From Candidatus Latescibacterota bacterium (lineage in GTDB: Bacteria > JAAXHH01): DNA of 64,000 nt. The notes below the pieces were generated by a model. The model had not been told where the DNA came from and did not search any database. It worked only from the letters and a program-made list of their open reading frames with translations. A program made the position numbers and the translations under genes. Shown here in pieces: positions 16,261 to 25,571 of this stretch. Location of the stretch: positions 1 through 64,000 of the forward strand of contig JAAXHH010000127.1 in assembly GCA_012270975.1 (NCBI GenBank), read 5' to 3'. The stretch's first letter is position 1; every line of letters starts with the position of its first letter.

Positions 16261-16364
16261 ATAATCCCCTCATAAGCAGATGTCTAATCTTCCACCATTC
16301 GCAATTCGATTGTGAGACCACGTCGCTGGTATTTAATTACACCTTAGAAAAGGGGGAAAGTGAG

Positions 16365-17012
16365 ATGTTATCCCATTTCTGCACCATTCCCGAAGCCGTA
16401 GAAGAAATCAGGGCGGGACGCGTACTGATCGTCATCGATGACGAAAACCGGGAGAACGAGGGCGACTTCATGGTAGCCGCCGAAAAGGTCACGCCCGAAA
16501 TCATCAACTTCATGTCGCGGTACGGACGGGGGCTGATCTGCCTGCCCACCACGAGACAACGGCTTGAAGAACTGGACATTCCGATCATGGTCAACGGAAA
16601 GATGTCGATCGCGGACACGCCTTTCACGGTGTCCGTGGATGCCGTGAAGGGCGTTACCTCCGGCATTTCCGCCCATGACCGGGCTAAAAGCGCCCGATTG
16701 TTCGTAGAACCGGATACCGTGCCGGACGACTTCGAACGGCCGGGACATCTCTTTCCCTTGCGGGCGCGCGACGGAGGCGTTCTGGAGAGGGACGGCCACA
16801 CCGAGGCGACGGTCGACCTGATGAGGCTGGCCGAACTTTATCCGGCGGGCGTCCTGTGCGAAGTGCTGGACGAAGACGGTTCCATGGCCCGTCTGCCCCG
16901 GCTGATCGAAATTGCCGATGAGCACCATCTGAAGATCGCTACCATCAAGGATCTCATCGAATACCGGCTCGAAGAGGAACTCGTACTGGAATTCGCCTGC
17001 AGCGGCGGATAA
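16365..17012 (+). CDS. ribB: 3,4-dihydroxy-2-butanone 4-phosphate synthase
   Basis: Converts ribulose 5-phosphate to the four-carbon precursor of riboflavin, releasing formate. I start at the ATG at 16365, preceded by AGGGGGAAAG; the product is 215 residues, the size of stand-alone RibB. Visible are the acidic metal- and substrate-binding loop DDENRENEGD (25-34), GLICLPTT, the RDGGVLERDGHTEATVDL signature and EVLDEDGSMAR. No GTP cyclohydrolase II (RibA) domain is attached. Its substrate is the product of RpiA. hpnC follows after 189 bases. Confidence 0.93.
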   Translation: MLSHFCTIPEAVEEIRAGRVLIVIDDENRENEGDFMVAAEKVTPEIINFMSRYGRGLICLPTTRQRLEELDIPIMVNGKMSIADTPFTVSVDAVKGVTSGISAHDRAKSARLFVEPDTVPDDFERPGHLFPLRARDGGVLERDGHTEATVDLMRLAELYPAGVLCEVLDEDGSMARLPRLIEIADEHHLKIATIKDLIEYRLEEELVLEFACSGG

Positions 17013-17201
17013 GGCGACGGAATCCGGCTCAAGCCACGACCGGAACGAGGGGGACGCGAGCCGCCGCAGACCGGGAGATGTGACCGGTTCGATTCGCCGG
17101 AAACGCTGCCGCCGGCAGTCTGCGGGTAAGCCCGAAAACACGCAACGTGGCCCGTCGTCCCCCGGGCGATCGACCGGAGCCGGTCTTCCCGCGTCTTATT
17201 C

Positions 17202-18140
17202 ATGTCCCAGTTACCCGACTACCTGCCGGAAGCCGTGCTCCGGTTCAATGATCTCGCCCTCGACGCGCTACCCGACGCCGGCGACACCTCTGTCGCGTCC
17301 GCCAGCCGGTACTGCAGCCGCCTCGCACGCCGGCACTACGAGAACTTCATCGTCGTTTCCGGGCTCCTGCCCGGCGTGCTGAGACAACACTTCTATCACG
17401 TCTACGCCTACTGCCGGTGGTCCGACGACCTCGCCGACGAAACCGGCGATACCGGGTTGTCCCTGGAACTGCTCGAATGGTGGGACGCCGAACTGCAGGC
17501 CTGTTACGACCATAGCGTCCGCCATCCGGTATTCATCGCCCTCCGGGAAACGATCGATCGTTTCGAGATACCGATTACCCCGTTTCGCGATCTGCTGACC
17601 GCCTTTCGGCAGGACCAGATGGTAACGCGTTACCGGACCTACGCCGACGTGCTCGAATACTGTCGTTACTCGGCCAATCCGGTCGGCCACCTCGTACTCT
17701 ACCTGTGCGGCTACCGGGACAGGGAACGCCAGGCGCTGTCGGACGCCACGTGCACCGCGCTCCAACTGGCCAATTTCTGGCAGGACGTCCGGGTAGACCT
17801 GGAAAAGGGCAGGATCTACTTGCCCCTGGAGGACCTGGACCGATACCATTACACCGAGGCGGACCTCGAATCCGGGGTCGTCGACGAGCGATTCAGGGAA
17901 CTGATGGCATACCAGGTGAACCGGACGCGCGGGCTGTTCAACGAGGGACTCGGACTGTGCGGCCTGGTGGACGGGCGGGTGAGGCTGGACATCGAGCTGT
18001 TCAACCGGTGCGGCGCGGCCATCCTGGACCAGATCGAAAGACAGCGTTACGACGTGTTGTCCCGGCGGCCCATCCTGTCATCCGCCCGGAAGACCGGCTT
18101 GTTTCTGAAATACGCACTGAAACGACTATGGATTCGTTAA
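17202..18140 (+). CDS. hpnC: Hydroxysqualene synthase HpnC
   Basis: A trans-isoprenyl diphosphate synthase-like enzyme that, in the HpnCDE route, turns presqualene diphosphate into hydroxysqualene. The 312-aa product carries the two Asp-rich motifs of squalene/phytoene synthases: SDDLADE (about 76) and QDVRVDLEKGRIYLP (about 196). Its order before hpnD and hpnE is the classic arrangement in hopanoid-making bacteria. Its last 13 bases overlap hpnD. No squalene-hopene cyclase is in the window, so the final product could be hopanoids or another squalene derivative. Confidence 0.9.
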   Translation: MSQLPDYLPEAVLRFNDLALDALPDAGDTSVASASRYCSRLARRHYENFIVVSGLLPGVLRQHFYHVYAYCRWSDDLADETGDTGLSLELLEWWDAELQACYDHSVRHPVFIALRETIDRFEIPITPFRDLLTAFRQDQMVTRYRTYADVLEYCRYSANPVGHLVLYLCGYRDRERQALSDATCTALQLANFWQDVRVDLEKGRIYLPLEDLDRYHYTEADLESGVVDERFRELMAYQVNRTRGLFNEGLGLCGLVDGRVRLDIELFNRCGAAILDQIERQRYDVLSRRPILSSARKTGLFLKYALKRLWIR

Positions 18141-18985
18141 GCCGTTCCTATGATTTCTGCCGTGAAATCGCGAAATCGAGGGCGAGGAACTTCTACTATT
18201 CCTTTATCGTCCTGCCGCCTGAGCGAAGACGGGCGATGTGCGCGGTTTACGCCTTCATGCGCCACTGCGACGATATCGTCGACGAAGAGGCCGGAGAGGC
18301 CGACAAGAAAACACGGTTGAACGCCTGGCGCGAGACCCTGGACGACGCCTATGGCGGAACGCCGGCCGACGGCGGCGGCCTGTTGCCGGCGTTCCGGGAC
18401 ACGGTGAGGCGATTCGATATCCCGAGGGCGTACTTCGACGCCATCATCGACGGCGCGGAAATGGACCTGACCGTGACACGCTACGCCACCTTCGAGGACC
18501 TGTACCGGTACTGCTACCGCGTGGCTTCCGCCGTCGGACTGGTGTGCATACACATCTTCGGATTCCAGGGCAGAGAAGCCAGGCAGTACGCCGAATCCTG
18601 CGGCATCGCCTTTCAGCTAACCAATATACTCCGCGACGTGCGGGAAGACGCGGAGATGGGCCGTATCTACCTGCCCCGGGAAGACCTGGAAGTCTTCGGG
18701 TACTCGGAGGAGGATATACGACACGGTGTTTACAACGATGCGTTCCGGAGGTTGATGGTCTTCCAGGTGGAGCGCGCGAGAAGCTATTACGACGAAGCGC
18801 TGCCGCTCCTTCCGCTGGTTCAGCCCTCGAGCCGGGCCTGTCTGGCGGCCATGATCGGCATCTACCGCGCGTGCCTCGAAGAGATCCCCCGCCGGCAGTA
18901 CGATGTCTATAGCCGGCGCGTCAGCCTGTCCGCCTGGAAGAAGCTCGCCATCACCGCCCGGGCGCTGATCCGAAAGCGCGTATGA
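18128..18985 (+). CDS. hpnD: Presqualene diphosphate synthase HpnD
   Basis: Condenses two farnesyl diphosphates to presqualene diphosphate. The 285-aa product has the first Asp-rich motif HCDDIVDE and the second ILRDVREDAEMGRIYLPRED, with YAESCGIAFQLTN in between. The ATG at 18128 lies inside the end of hpnC (13-base overlap), and the stop overlaps the hpnE start as ATGA, so the three genes are translationally linked. It is paralogous to hpnC but clearly distinct in sequence. Confidence 0.92.
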   Translation: MDSLSRSYDFCREIAKSRARNFYYSFIVLPPERRRAMCAVYAFMRHCDDIVDEEAGEADKKTRLNAWRETLDDAYGGTPADGGGLLPAFRDTVRRFDIPRAYFDAIIDGAEMDLTVTRYATFEDLYRYCYRVASAVGLVCIHIFGFQGREARQYAESCGIAFQLTNILRDVREDAEMGRIYLPREDLEVFGYSEEDIRHGVYNDAFRRLMVFQVERARSYYDEALPLLPLVQPSSRACLAAMIGIYRACLEEIPRRQYDVYSRRVSLSAWKKLAITARALIRKRV

Positions 18986-20433
18986 GCCAGGTAATCGTCA
19001 TCGGCGGCGGGCTGGCGGGACTGGCCGGCGCGGTCGCGCTGGCCGATGCCGGTCTACGGGTCGAACTGTACGAAAGGCGTCCGATCCTGGGAGGCCGCGC
19101 GTCCTCCTTCATACACCCGTCGAGCGGCGAAAGGGTGGACAACTGCCAGCACGTGCTCCTGGGCTGCTGCGTCAATCTCCTCGACTTCTACGCCCGCCTC
19201 GGTGTCCGGGACCACATCGCCTTCCACGGGACCATTCCCTTCATCGACGAGTCCAACCGCGTATCGTTCATCGGACCCTCCCGCCTCCCTCCGCCCCTCC
19301 ACCTGTTTCCATCGTTCCTGCGGCTGCGGACGATGGGATTTCGGGACAAGCTGTCGATCGTCCGTACCGTGGCCGGCATGGTTCGCCAGGTTGCGAGACA
19401 ACGTAAATCGGACGGCCAGGATGTGCAACACGTGACGGAAGCGCCGTCCCCTGTTTCCATGGCCACCTGGCTCGCGGCCCACGGTGCGACGGCGCGGGCC
19501 GTGGAGGCCTTCTGGAAGCCCTTCCTGATCAGCGCGCTCAACGATGAACTGGACGACATCGATGCCGAATACGGTATCAGGACCGCCGTCCGGGCCTTTC
19601 TCATCAATCGCCGCGGGTACGAGGTGGGCCTGCCCGCCGTACCGCTGGGGGACCTGTACGCGCCCTGCATAGAGTACATCGAGCAGCGGGGCGGCCGCGT
19701 CGTCCTCGGCCAGGGTGTTGCCGGCCTGTCGATCCATGGCGACCGCGTGGCTTCCATCACGCTGCAGGACGGTTCGTCCGCCGAGGCCGGGGCGTACCTG
19801 TCGGCCCTGCCTTTCGACGTCCTGTGCAAACTGCTGCCCGCGAGCCACGCCTCGAATCCCTACTTCGCGATGCTGGGCGGACTGTCGGTCTCTCCCATCA
19901 CGGCCGTGCACGCCTGGTTCGACCGGCCCGTGACGGAACTGGACTACGCCGCGGTGATCGGACGGAGGATACAGTGGATATTCAACCAATCCATTCGACA
20001 TCCCGATACCTTTTCCTCGGATGACGCAGGCACCTATCTCGGGCTCGTGGTCAGCGCTTCCGATGAATGGATGAAAATGCCGCAGCAGGACATTATCGAC
20101 CAGGCCATGGAAGATCTCGGATCCCTGCTGCCCGCCGTGCGCCAGGCCAAACTGCTCAAGGCCATCGTCGTCAAGGAAGGCAGGGCCACGTTTGCGCCCA
20201 TGCCCGGGTGCGACGCGCTGCGCCCTGGTCCATCCAGCCCTCTTTCCAACTTCCTCATCGCGGGCGACTGGGTGCAGACGGGCTGGCCGGCGACCATGGA
20301 AAGCGCCGTGCGCAGCGGTTACCTGGCCGCCGAGGCCCTGTTGCGGAGCCAGGGCGTGCGGAAGCGGATTCTGAAACCTGAATTGCCCGCGGAAGGTCTT
20401 ATGAGATGGCTGGCGGGGAAGCGGGAGTTCTGA
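18982..20433 (+). CDS. hpnE: Squalene-associated FAD-dependent desaturase HpnE
   Basis: Reduces hydroxysqualene to squalene in the HpnCDE pathway. The 483-aa product opens with a Rossmann FAD-binding motif VIVIGGGLAGLAGA (4-17), a glutamate-ended strand VELYERRPILGGRA, and HPSSGERVDNCQHVLLGCC as in this subgroup of phytoene-desaturase-like amine oxidases. Near the C-terminus FLIAGDWVQTGWPATMESAVRSG closes the FAD site. It ends the hpn operon; about 110 bases follow before the next gene. Confidence 0.92.
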   Translation: MSQVIVIGGGLAGLAGAVALADAGLRVELYERRPILGGRASSFIHPSSGERVDNCQHVLLGCCVNLLDFYARLGVRDHIAFHGTIPFIDESNRVSFIGPSRLPPPLHLFPSFLRLRTMGFRDKLSIVRTVAGMVRQVARQRKSDGQDVQHVTEAPSPVSMATWLAAHGATARAVEAFWKPFLISALNDELDDIDAEYGIRTAVRAFLINRRGYEVGLPAVPLGDLYAPCIEYIEQRGGRVVLGQGVAGLSIHGDRVASITLQDGSSAEAGAYLSALPFDVLCKLLPASHASNPYFAMLGGLSVSPITAVHAWFDRPVTELDYAAVIGRRIQWIFNQSIRHPDTFSSDDAGTYLGLVVSASDEWMKMPQQDIIDQAMEDLGSLLPAVRQAKLLKAIVVKEGRATFAPMPGCDALRPGPSSPLSNFLIAGDWVQTGWPATMESAVRSGYLAAEALLRSQGVRKRILKPELPAEGLMRWLAGKREF

Positions 20434-20551
20434 CCGCCGCGACATCTTGACCCCCCTTAGTTCTTCCGTTATATTTCAAAGGTATTCATTCGGCCCGCAC
20501 GGCTCGCGCGGTCCGCTCCGTCCGCACTCGTTTCCCGAAAGAAGGATGCCT

Positions 20552-21319
20552 ATGCCCGCCAACCTGCTTGCGTGCCGAACGGCAAGCTACGGAAAGTTCA
20601 GCGAATCCGCCTATGCTCATCTGCCCACGATAGGCGTTCATCACGTGGAAATCAACGCCCCCGCGCCGGACCAGGTCGACGAGGTCAAGGCCAGGCTCGA
20701 GCATCACGAGCTGTCGGCCAGCAGTCTGCAGTGTCCGGTGGAGATCGAGTACGGCGACGTGGACGCGCGGCTGACCCCGCACCTGGACGCCGCGGCGGCC
20801 CTGGGCGCCGGAACGCTCTTCGTGAGCGTGCAGGCCGGGGAACTGGATAGAAGCCTGGCTTACGAACGGTTGCACCGGGCGGGTATCCGGGCCGCCGAGT
20901 ACGGGATCACCATCGGCATGGAAACCCATCCCGACCTGATTACCAATGCGGCCGTCGCCCTGGAGACCATGCGCGGCGTCGACCATCCCAACGTCCGCGT
21001 GAACTATGACACGGCCAACATCCACTACTACAACCGGGACGTGGATCACGTCGACGAAATGGAAAAGGTCATCGACTACATCGGCAGCATGCATCTCAAG
21101 GACACGGACGGTCGTTACAAGACCTGGTGTTTTCCCACTTTCGGCGAGGGCATCGTCGATTTCAAGACGGTTTTCGACCGGTTGAACGCCCACGGGTTCC
21201 ACGGACCGTTCACCATGGAAATCGAGGGCGTGGAAGGGGAATCGCTCAACGAAGAGGAGACGTGCCGGCGCGTGGCGGATTCGGTGGCGCACCTGCGGAG
21301 CGTAGGGTGTGACGTGTAG
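20552..21319 (+). CDS. Sugar phosphate isomerase/epimerase-like TIM-barrel protein
   Basis: A 255-aa AP-endonuclease-2-type TIM barrel, as in xylose isomerase-like and IolE/hydroxypyruvate-isomerase-like enzymes. Metal-site motifs are visible: EINAP near the start, GMETHPDL, NYDTANIHYYN, GSMHLKDTDG and a C-terminal FTMEIEG, giving the Glu/Asp/His/Glu set that binds a divalent metal. The start at 20552 has AGAAGG six bases before it; an ATG two codons earlier abuts that site. The substrate cannot be told from sequence. An acetyltransferase gene follows 14 bases later. Confidence 0.8.
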   Translation: MPANLLACRTASYGKFSESAYAHLPTIGVHHVEINAPAPDQVDEVKARLEHHELSASSLQCPVEIEYGDVDARLTPHLDAAAALGAGTLFVSVQAGELDRSLAYERLHRAGIRAAEYGITIGMETHPDLITNAAVALETMRGVDHPNVRVNYDTANIHYYNRDVDHVDEMEKVIDYIGSMHLKDTDGRYKTWCFPTFGEGIVDFKTVFDRLNAHGFHGPFTMEIEGVEGESLNEEETCRRVADSVAHLRSVGCDV

Positions 21320-21333
21320 AGGACGGGACGTCC

Positions 21334-21867
21334 ATGCCTGAACAGCAGCTTCGGATGGCCCTTCCCGACCTGGAGCGCCTCCCGCTTATCGACGTGCCTG
21401 CGGGATATGCGCTGAGGACTTACCGGCCCGGCGACGAGGCAGCCTGGTGCGAGATCATGAACACGGGCATCGGAACGGACTGGACGGCGGAGAAGTGCCG
21501 CAGGGAGCTGACGGAACGGGAACCGTTCTTGCCGGACGGGTGTTTCTTCGCAACCCGTACGGGGGAAGCCGTAGCCACGGCCTGCGCCTTTGATGTCCTG
21601 CCCGAGGGCGCCAACGCCGCGCAGGTGCACATGGTATGTGCGAAACCCGCCCACCGCGGGCGGGGCCTGGGCCGCCTCGTAACCCTGGCCGTTCTGCACT
21701 ACATGCGGGAGCATGGATTCTCGGCCGCGTTTCTGGGTACGGACGATTTTCGCGTGCCGGCCATCAAGACCTATCTCGGGCTGGGATTCATACCCGACTA
21801 TATCGAGGACAGCCACCGAACGCGGTGGTCCGCCATTTTCGCAAAAATCGGGGATCGGCCGTCCTGA
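21334..21867 (+). CDS. GNAT-family N-acetyltransferase
   Basis: A 177-aa GCN5-related acetyltransferase. The acetyl-CoA pyrophosphate loop is visible as VCAKPAHRGRGLGRLVTLAVL (R-x-x-G-x-G/A type), followed by FLGTDDFRVPAIKTYLGLGFIPDY, the usual end of the fold. The substrate is unknown. It probably forms a two-gene unit with the TIM-barrel gene just upstream. Confidence 0.85.
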   Translation: MPEQQLRMALPDLERLPLIDVPAGYALRTYRPGDEAAWCEIMNTGIGTDWTAEKCRRELTEREPFLPDGCFFATRTGEAVATACAFDVLPEGANAAQVHMVCAKPAHRGRGLGRLVTLAVLHYMREHGFSAAFLGTDDFRVPAIKTYLGLGFIPDYIEDSHRTRWSAIFAKIGDRPS

Positions 21868-21877
21868 ATCCGCAACG

Positions 21878-21917
21878 TTTGAACTGCAACACTTAAACTG
21901 AAACTTTGAACTGCAAC
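21878..21917. repeat. 13-bp direct repeat before the barrel gene
   Basis: TTTGAACTGCAAC occurs at 21878-21890 and 21905-21917, period 27, with a similar ACTTAAACTGAAAC between the copies. It fills the short gap upstream of the gene at 21938. Confidence 0.45.
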
Positions 21918-21937
21918 CTTCCATCAGAGAGTCTTCT

Positions 21938-22714
21938 ATGCAGCTAAAATACCGCGGCGCAACCCGCTCCGCATGTTTTTCGGCCCTTATCGTCCTGGTT
22001 TCCCTAGCGCTGGCGACCCCGGTAAAGGCGCAGGACGAGGAAGTCGTGGACGTGCCCCCCGTCGTCATCACCGGAATCGGCATCCTCGGCGGTTTCCCGA
22101 CGGGAGAGTTCGGTGAAAACGTCAAGAACCCGGGTATCGGCCTGTCCGGATTCGTGGGCTACATGATCCCCCGGACGCCCGCCGTGATCGGCCTGGATCT
22201 GGGTTACCTGATCTACGGCCACGAGCGGCGCACCGAGCAATTCAGCCTGACGATACCCGATGTCCACGTCGATGTAGTCACCGAGAACAACATCTTCTCG
22301 ATGAACGCATTTCTCCGGCTGCAGACCAAAACCGACCCGCTGCGCTTCTACGTGGAAGGCGTCGTGGGCTTCCACTACCTTTTCACCAGCACGTCGATCG
22401 AGAACGTGGACCGGTCACCGTTCAGTGGCGAGGATATCGTCAGTTCCACGAACCTCGACGATTTCGCCTTTACCAAGGGCGTGGGCGGCGGGTTGCTGAT
22501 CGAATTATGGAGAGGCGGCGAAGACCGGACGCCGCAGAACCGTTCCCTGCGGACCGTATCCCTTGATTTTCGGATGCGCTACCTTGACGGCTCCCAGGCC
22601 GACTATCTGAAGCGGGGCGACATCGTCCGCAGGTCGGGCACGGCCGAACTCAACATTACCAAGTCCACCACCGATCTCATTACGGCCCATATCGGAATAG
22701 CGCTGGACTTCTAG
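21938..22714 (+). CDS. Exported beta-barrel-like outer membrane protein
   Basis: A 258-aa precursor with a Sec signal peptide (about residues 1-31, ending TPVKAQ). The mature part alternates polar and hydrophobic residues in strands (GIGILGGFPTGEFG, GLSGFVGYMIP, AVIGLDLGYLIYG, RFYVEGVVGFHYLF, GVGGGLLIELW, VSLDFRMRYLDG) and ends with HIGIALDF, a terminal Phe typical of outer membrane barrels. It is probably an OmpW/OmpA-type eight-stranded barrel. No enzyme motif is visible. Function unknown. Confidence 0.7.
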   Translation: MQLKYRGATRSACFSALIVLVSLALATPVKAQDEEVVDVPPVVITGIGILGGFPTGEFGENVKNPGIGLSGFVGYMIPRTPAVIGLDLGYLIYGHERRTEQFSLTIPDVHVDVVTENNIFSMNAFLRLQTKTDPLRFYVEGVVGFHYLFTSTSIENVDRSPFSGEDIVSSTNLDDFAFTKGVGGGLLIELWRGGEDRTPQNRSLRTVSLDFRMRYLDGSQADYLKRGDIVRRSGTAELNITKSTTDLITAHIGIALDF

Positions 22715-22731
22715 CGACCGGAGGCTTAAGG

Positions 22732-24060
22732 ATGATCCAGGACGACTTCGAAATCGAGAGTATCCCCGAATCGGCGTGGCAGGTGTCCCGCCGGACATTC
22801 ATGAAGCGGCTGGCTGGCGGTATCGCCGCGGGCGGCGCCCTGGTCTACGGTTCCTCCGCATTCGCCTCGCCGCCCCAGGATCTGGACACGGCGGTCTCCG
22901 GCAAAGATCCCGGCGACGAACGGTACTGGCACGCGGTCCGAAGCCAGTTTCTCCTCCGGGACAACCTGGCGCTGATGAACGCCGCCAATCTGTGCCCGTC
23001 GCCCTTTCCTGTAATGGAAGCCGTTTTCAAGTATACCCGCGACCTGGATTACGACGCTTCCTTTCAAAACCGGCTCAAGTACCGTCAGATCAGGGAAGAC
23101 ACTCGTGAGAAGATGGCGCGGCTGCTGGGCGCCCATGCCGACGAGATCGCGCTGGTCCGGAACACGAGCGAAGCCAACAACGTCATCAGCACCGGCTATC
23201 ATCTCGGGGCGGGCGACGAGGTGCTGCTCTCCGACCTGAACCACCCCTCGAACAACCAGGCCTGGCAAGTCAAGGCCAGGCGATTCGGCTTCAAGATCAA
23301 CTATGTGTCGGTACCCGTGATTCCCGGCGGCGAGGAGGAAATCATCGCTGCCTTTGATCGGGCGTACACCCCGGCGACGAAGGTCATGTCCTTCACCCAC
23401 GTCTCCAACCGCACCGGGCTGACCATGCCGGCGAAGGCGCTCTGCGGCGCGGCGCGGGAACGGGGCGTGTTCTCCCTCGTGGACGGCGCCCAGAGCTTCG
23501 GCGCCCTGAAGGTCGACCTCGCCGACATGGGCTGCGACGCGTACTCCGGCAGCGCCCACAAGTGGTTCATGGGGCCCAAGGAAGTCGGCGTGCTTTACGT
23601 CAGGAAAGACAGCCAGGACGCCGTCTGGCCCAGTATCGTGAGCGCCGGCTGGCGGGATGAAGTGGAGGGCAGTGCCCGCAAGTACGAGGTCCTCGGCCAG
23701 CGGGACGACGCAGCGCTGACGGCCACGGGCAGGGGGGTCGATTTTCACGAGAAGATCGGGCCGGACCGCGTAGAGGCCCGCATGCGGCAGGTAGCCACGG
23801 CCATCAAGGAAGGCCTTTCCAATTTATCCGGCGTGGAACTCCGCACGTCCCTGGAGCCGTCCCTTTCAGCGGGCGTCGTCATCTTCAAACCGGGCGACCT
23901 CGACCCGCGCAAGGTCTTCGCAAAACTCTACGAAACGTACCACGTCGCCGGCGCGGGCATGGGACCCAACGTCCGCCTGTCTCCCCATGTCTATAATACG
24001 CTCGACGAAGCGGACCGAGCCGTCGCCGCCGTCGCGGAGATGCTGAGGGACGGAGTCTGA
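22732..24060 (+). CDS. Tat-exported class V aminotransferase-like PLP enzyme
   Basis: A 442-aa protein of the class V aminotransferase group (cysteine desulfurase / isopenicillin-N-epimerase-like). The PLP lysine is Lys277 in GSAHKWFMGPKEVG, preceded by FSLVDGAQSFG. Unlike most of the family it starts with a twin-arginine signal (SRRTFMKRLAGG, then a hydrophobic stretch to SSAFA), so the folded holoenzyme should be sent to the periplasm. AGG sits just before the ATG. There is no partner gene; the upstream barrel gene ends 17 bases away. The substrate is unknown. Confidence 0.85.
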   Translation: MIQDDFEIESIPESAWQVSRRTFMKRLAGGIAAGGALVYGSSAFASPPQDLDTAVSGKDPGDERYWHAVRSQFLLRDNLALMNAANLCPSPFPVMEAVFKYTRDLDYDASFQNRLKYRQIREDTREKMARLLGAHADEIALVRNTSEANNVISTGYHLGAGDEVLLSDLNHPSNNQAWQVKARRFGFKINYVSVPVIPGGEEEIIAAFDRAYTPATKVMSFTHVSNRTGLTMPAKALCGAARERGVFSLVDGAQSFGALKVDLADMGCDAYSGSAHKWFMGPKEVGVLYVRKDSQDAVWPSIVSAGWRDEVEGSARKYEVLGQRDDAALTATGRGVDFHEKIGPDRVEARMRQVATAIKEGLSNLSGVELRTSLEPSLSAGVVIFKPGDLDPRKVFAKLYETYHVAGAGMGPNVRLSPHVYNTLDEADRAVAAVAEMLRDGV

Positions 24061-24098
24061 GCCAGGCCGACGGAACAGGCCCGACGCCTGACGGGCCC

Positions 24099-25562
24099 AT
24101 GTCAAAGCGAAGCGCCGCCGTCGTACTCTACGCCGCGCTGCTCACCGCGAGCTTACTCCAGGTATTCCAGTCGATCGTCGTCGCCCACTTCTTCGATCCG
24201 GAATACCTGGCCCCCTATCGATACGGTATCCTGACCGCCGGTTTCGCCTACCTGTTCGCCACCGGGCTGATCGAAAGCGTCTTCTTCTTCGTATCGGGGA
24301 AGTACGCACCGCACTCCCGGAAGTACGTGGGGAACACCCTCGCCGGCTGCGCGCTGATCTTCCTGGCCATCCTCCTGCTGTTCCATCTCCTGCTCAGACC
24401 CTACGCGCTCATCCACACGGAACTGGGACCCTATCTTCGGGAAATCGGCGTTTACCTCCTGATCGTCCTGTTCCTTTTCGTAAACATGACCGCCCACAAC
24501 GCCCTGGTCGGGACCGGCCATACTGCCATCGCCAGCTGGCTCCGCGTGACGCAGTATCTCCTCCGCGTCCTGGCCATCGCCGCCGCCCTCGTGTCCGGAC
24601 TGATCGCATCCATCTACCAGCTCATCCTGTTGATCGTCGTCCTGGAAGCGGCCCAGTCCCTGCTCTACGGTGTCGTTCTGCTAAACAGGAAGCTGCTGTC
24701 CTTCCGCGTGAGGGGCATCGAGACCCGTGCGCAGTACCGCTACGCCCTGGGACTGGGCATCGCCGGGTTCATTCCCTTCATAAACGCCAGCCTGGACAAG
24801 ATCATGATCAGCGCCTTCCTGGGCGCCTCCAGCTTCGCGATCTACAGCGTGTCGGCCATCGAACTGCCCATCGCCGGGATCCTGATGAGCGTGTTCGGGT
24901 CGGTGCTCTTTTCCACCTACGTGGGATACGCCGAAGGCGGCGATCATCCTTCCATGGCCGCCCTGTGGCGCAAGTGCTCGACCTACGGCATGATCGCCAT
25001 CGTCCCCGTGGGGATCGTCGTCTTCCTCTTCTCCGACGTGCTGTACCGGCTCATTCTCCCGGACGCCTACTTCGACGGCCACCGGGTCCTGGGCATCTAC
25101 GCCCTGCTCCTGCTGCTCCGGTTCAACAGTCCGGACGTGCTCGCGAGGGCCCTGAACCGCAACGCGATCATCGTCCAGGCCGCCGTGGCGATGCTGATCG
25201 TCAACATCGCGGGCAACCTGGTCTTCATATCGAATTTCGGCCTGTGGGGGGCGGCCCTGGCAACTTTGTGCGGGACCGCCGCGGGATGGATGTACTACCT
25301 GGTCCGGTATGCCCGGTTGCTCGACACGACCGTGGGACGGCTCCTCCCCTGGAAACCCTATAGCCGGCTGATCGCCATTTCAGCGATCTTCTTCGGCGCG
25401 GCACGTTGGACCTTCGACCGGGTCGAGGTCAGTGCCGCGCTGGCGGTCCTGGGCGCCGCGGCCTACCTCTTCTACGCGTTTTCCTTGTTGGAGAAACCGG
25501 AGAAGGCGTACGTTCGGGGCTTGTTGAAAAAGATGAGCGGAACGTCCCGATCAACGGCTTGA
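24099..25562 (+). CDS. Polysaccharide flippase (Wzx/MOP family)
   Basis: A 487-aa integral membrane protein with about 12-14 hydrophobic helices and the layout of MOP-superfamily lipid-linked oligosaccharide flippases. It would move undecaprenyl-linked glycans across the inner membrane. Family membership is judged from helix pattern and composition (YRYALGLGIAGFIPFINASLDKIMI, typical of helix 7 in Wzx), not from a catalytic motif. It stands ten bases before a GT2 gene, the first of several glycan-related genes up to 36 kb. Confidence 0.75.
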   Translation: MSKRSAAVVLYAALLTASLLQVFQSIVVAHFFDPEYLAPYRYGILTAGFAYLFATGLIESVFFFVSGKYAPHSRKYVGNTLAGCALIFLAILLLFHLLLRPYALIHTELGPYLREIGVYLLIVLFLFVNMTAHNALVGTGHTAIASWLRVTQYLLRVLAIAAALVSGLIASIYQLILLIVVLEAAQSLLYGVVLLNRKLLSFRVRGIETRAQYRYALGLGIAGFIPFINASLDKIMISAFLGASSFAIYSVSAIELPIAGILMSVFGSVLFSTYVGYAEGGDHPSMAALWRKCSTYGMIAIVPVGIVVFLFSDVLYRLILPDAYFDGHRVLGIYALLLLLRFNSPDVLARALNRNAIIVQAAVAMLIVNIAGNLVFISNFGLWGAALATLCGTAAGWMYYLVRYARLLDTTVGRLLPWKPYSRLIAISAIFFGAARWTFDRVEVSAALAVLGAAAYLFYAFSLLEKPEKAYVRGLLKKMSGTSRSTA

Positions 25563-25571
25563 ATCCGACTT

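Noticed and set aside
16160-16364. FMN riboswitch upstream of ribB
   Set aside because: The conserved RFN core was not found on reading the gap; only simple inverted repeats are present.
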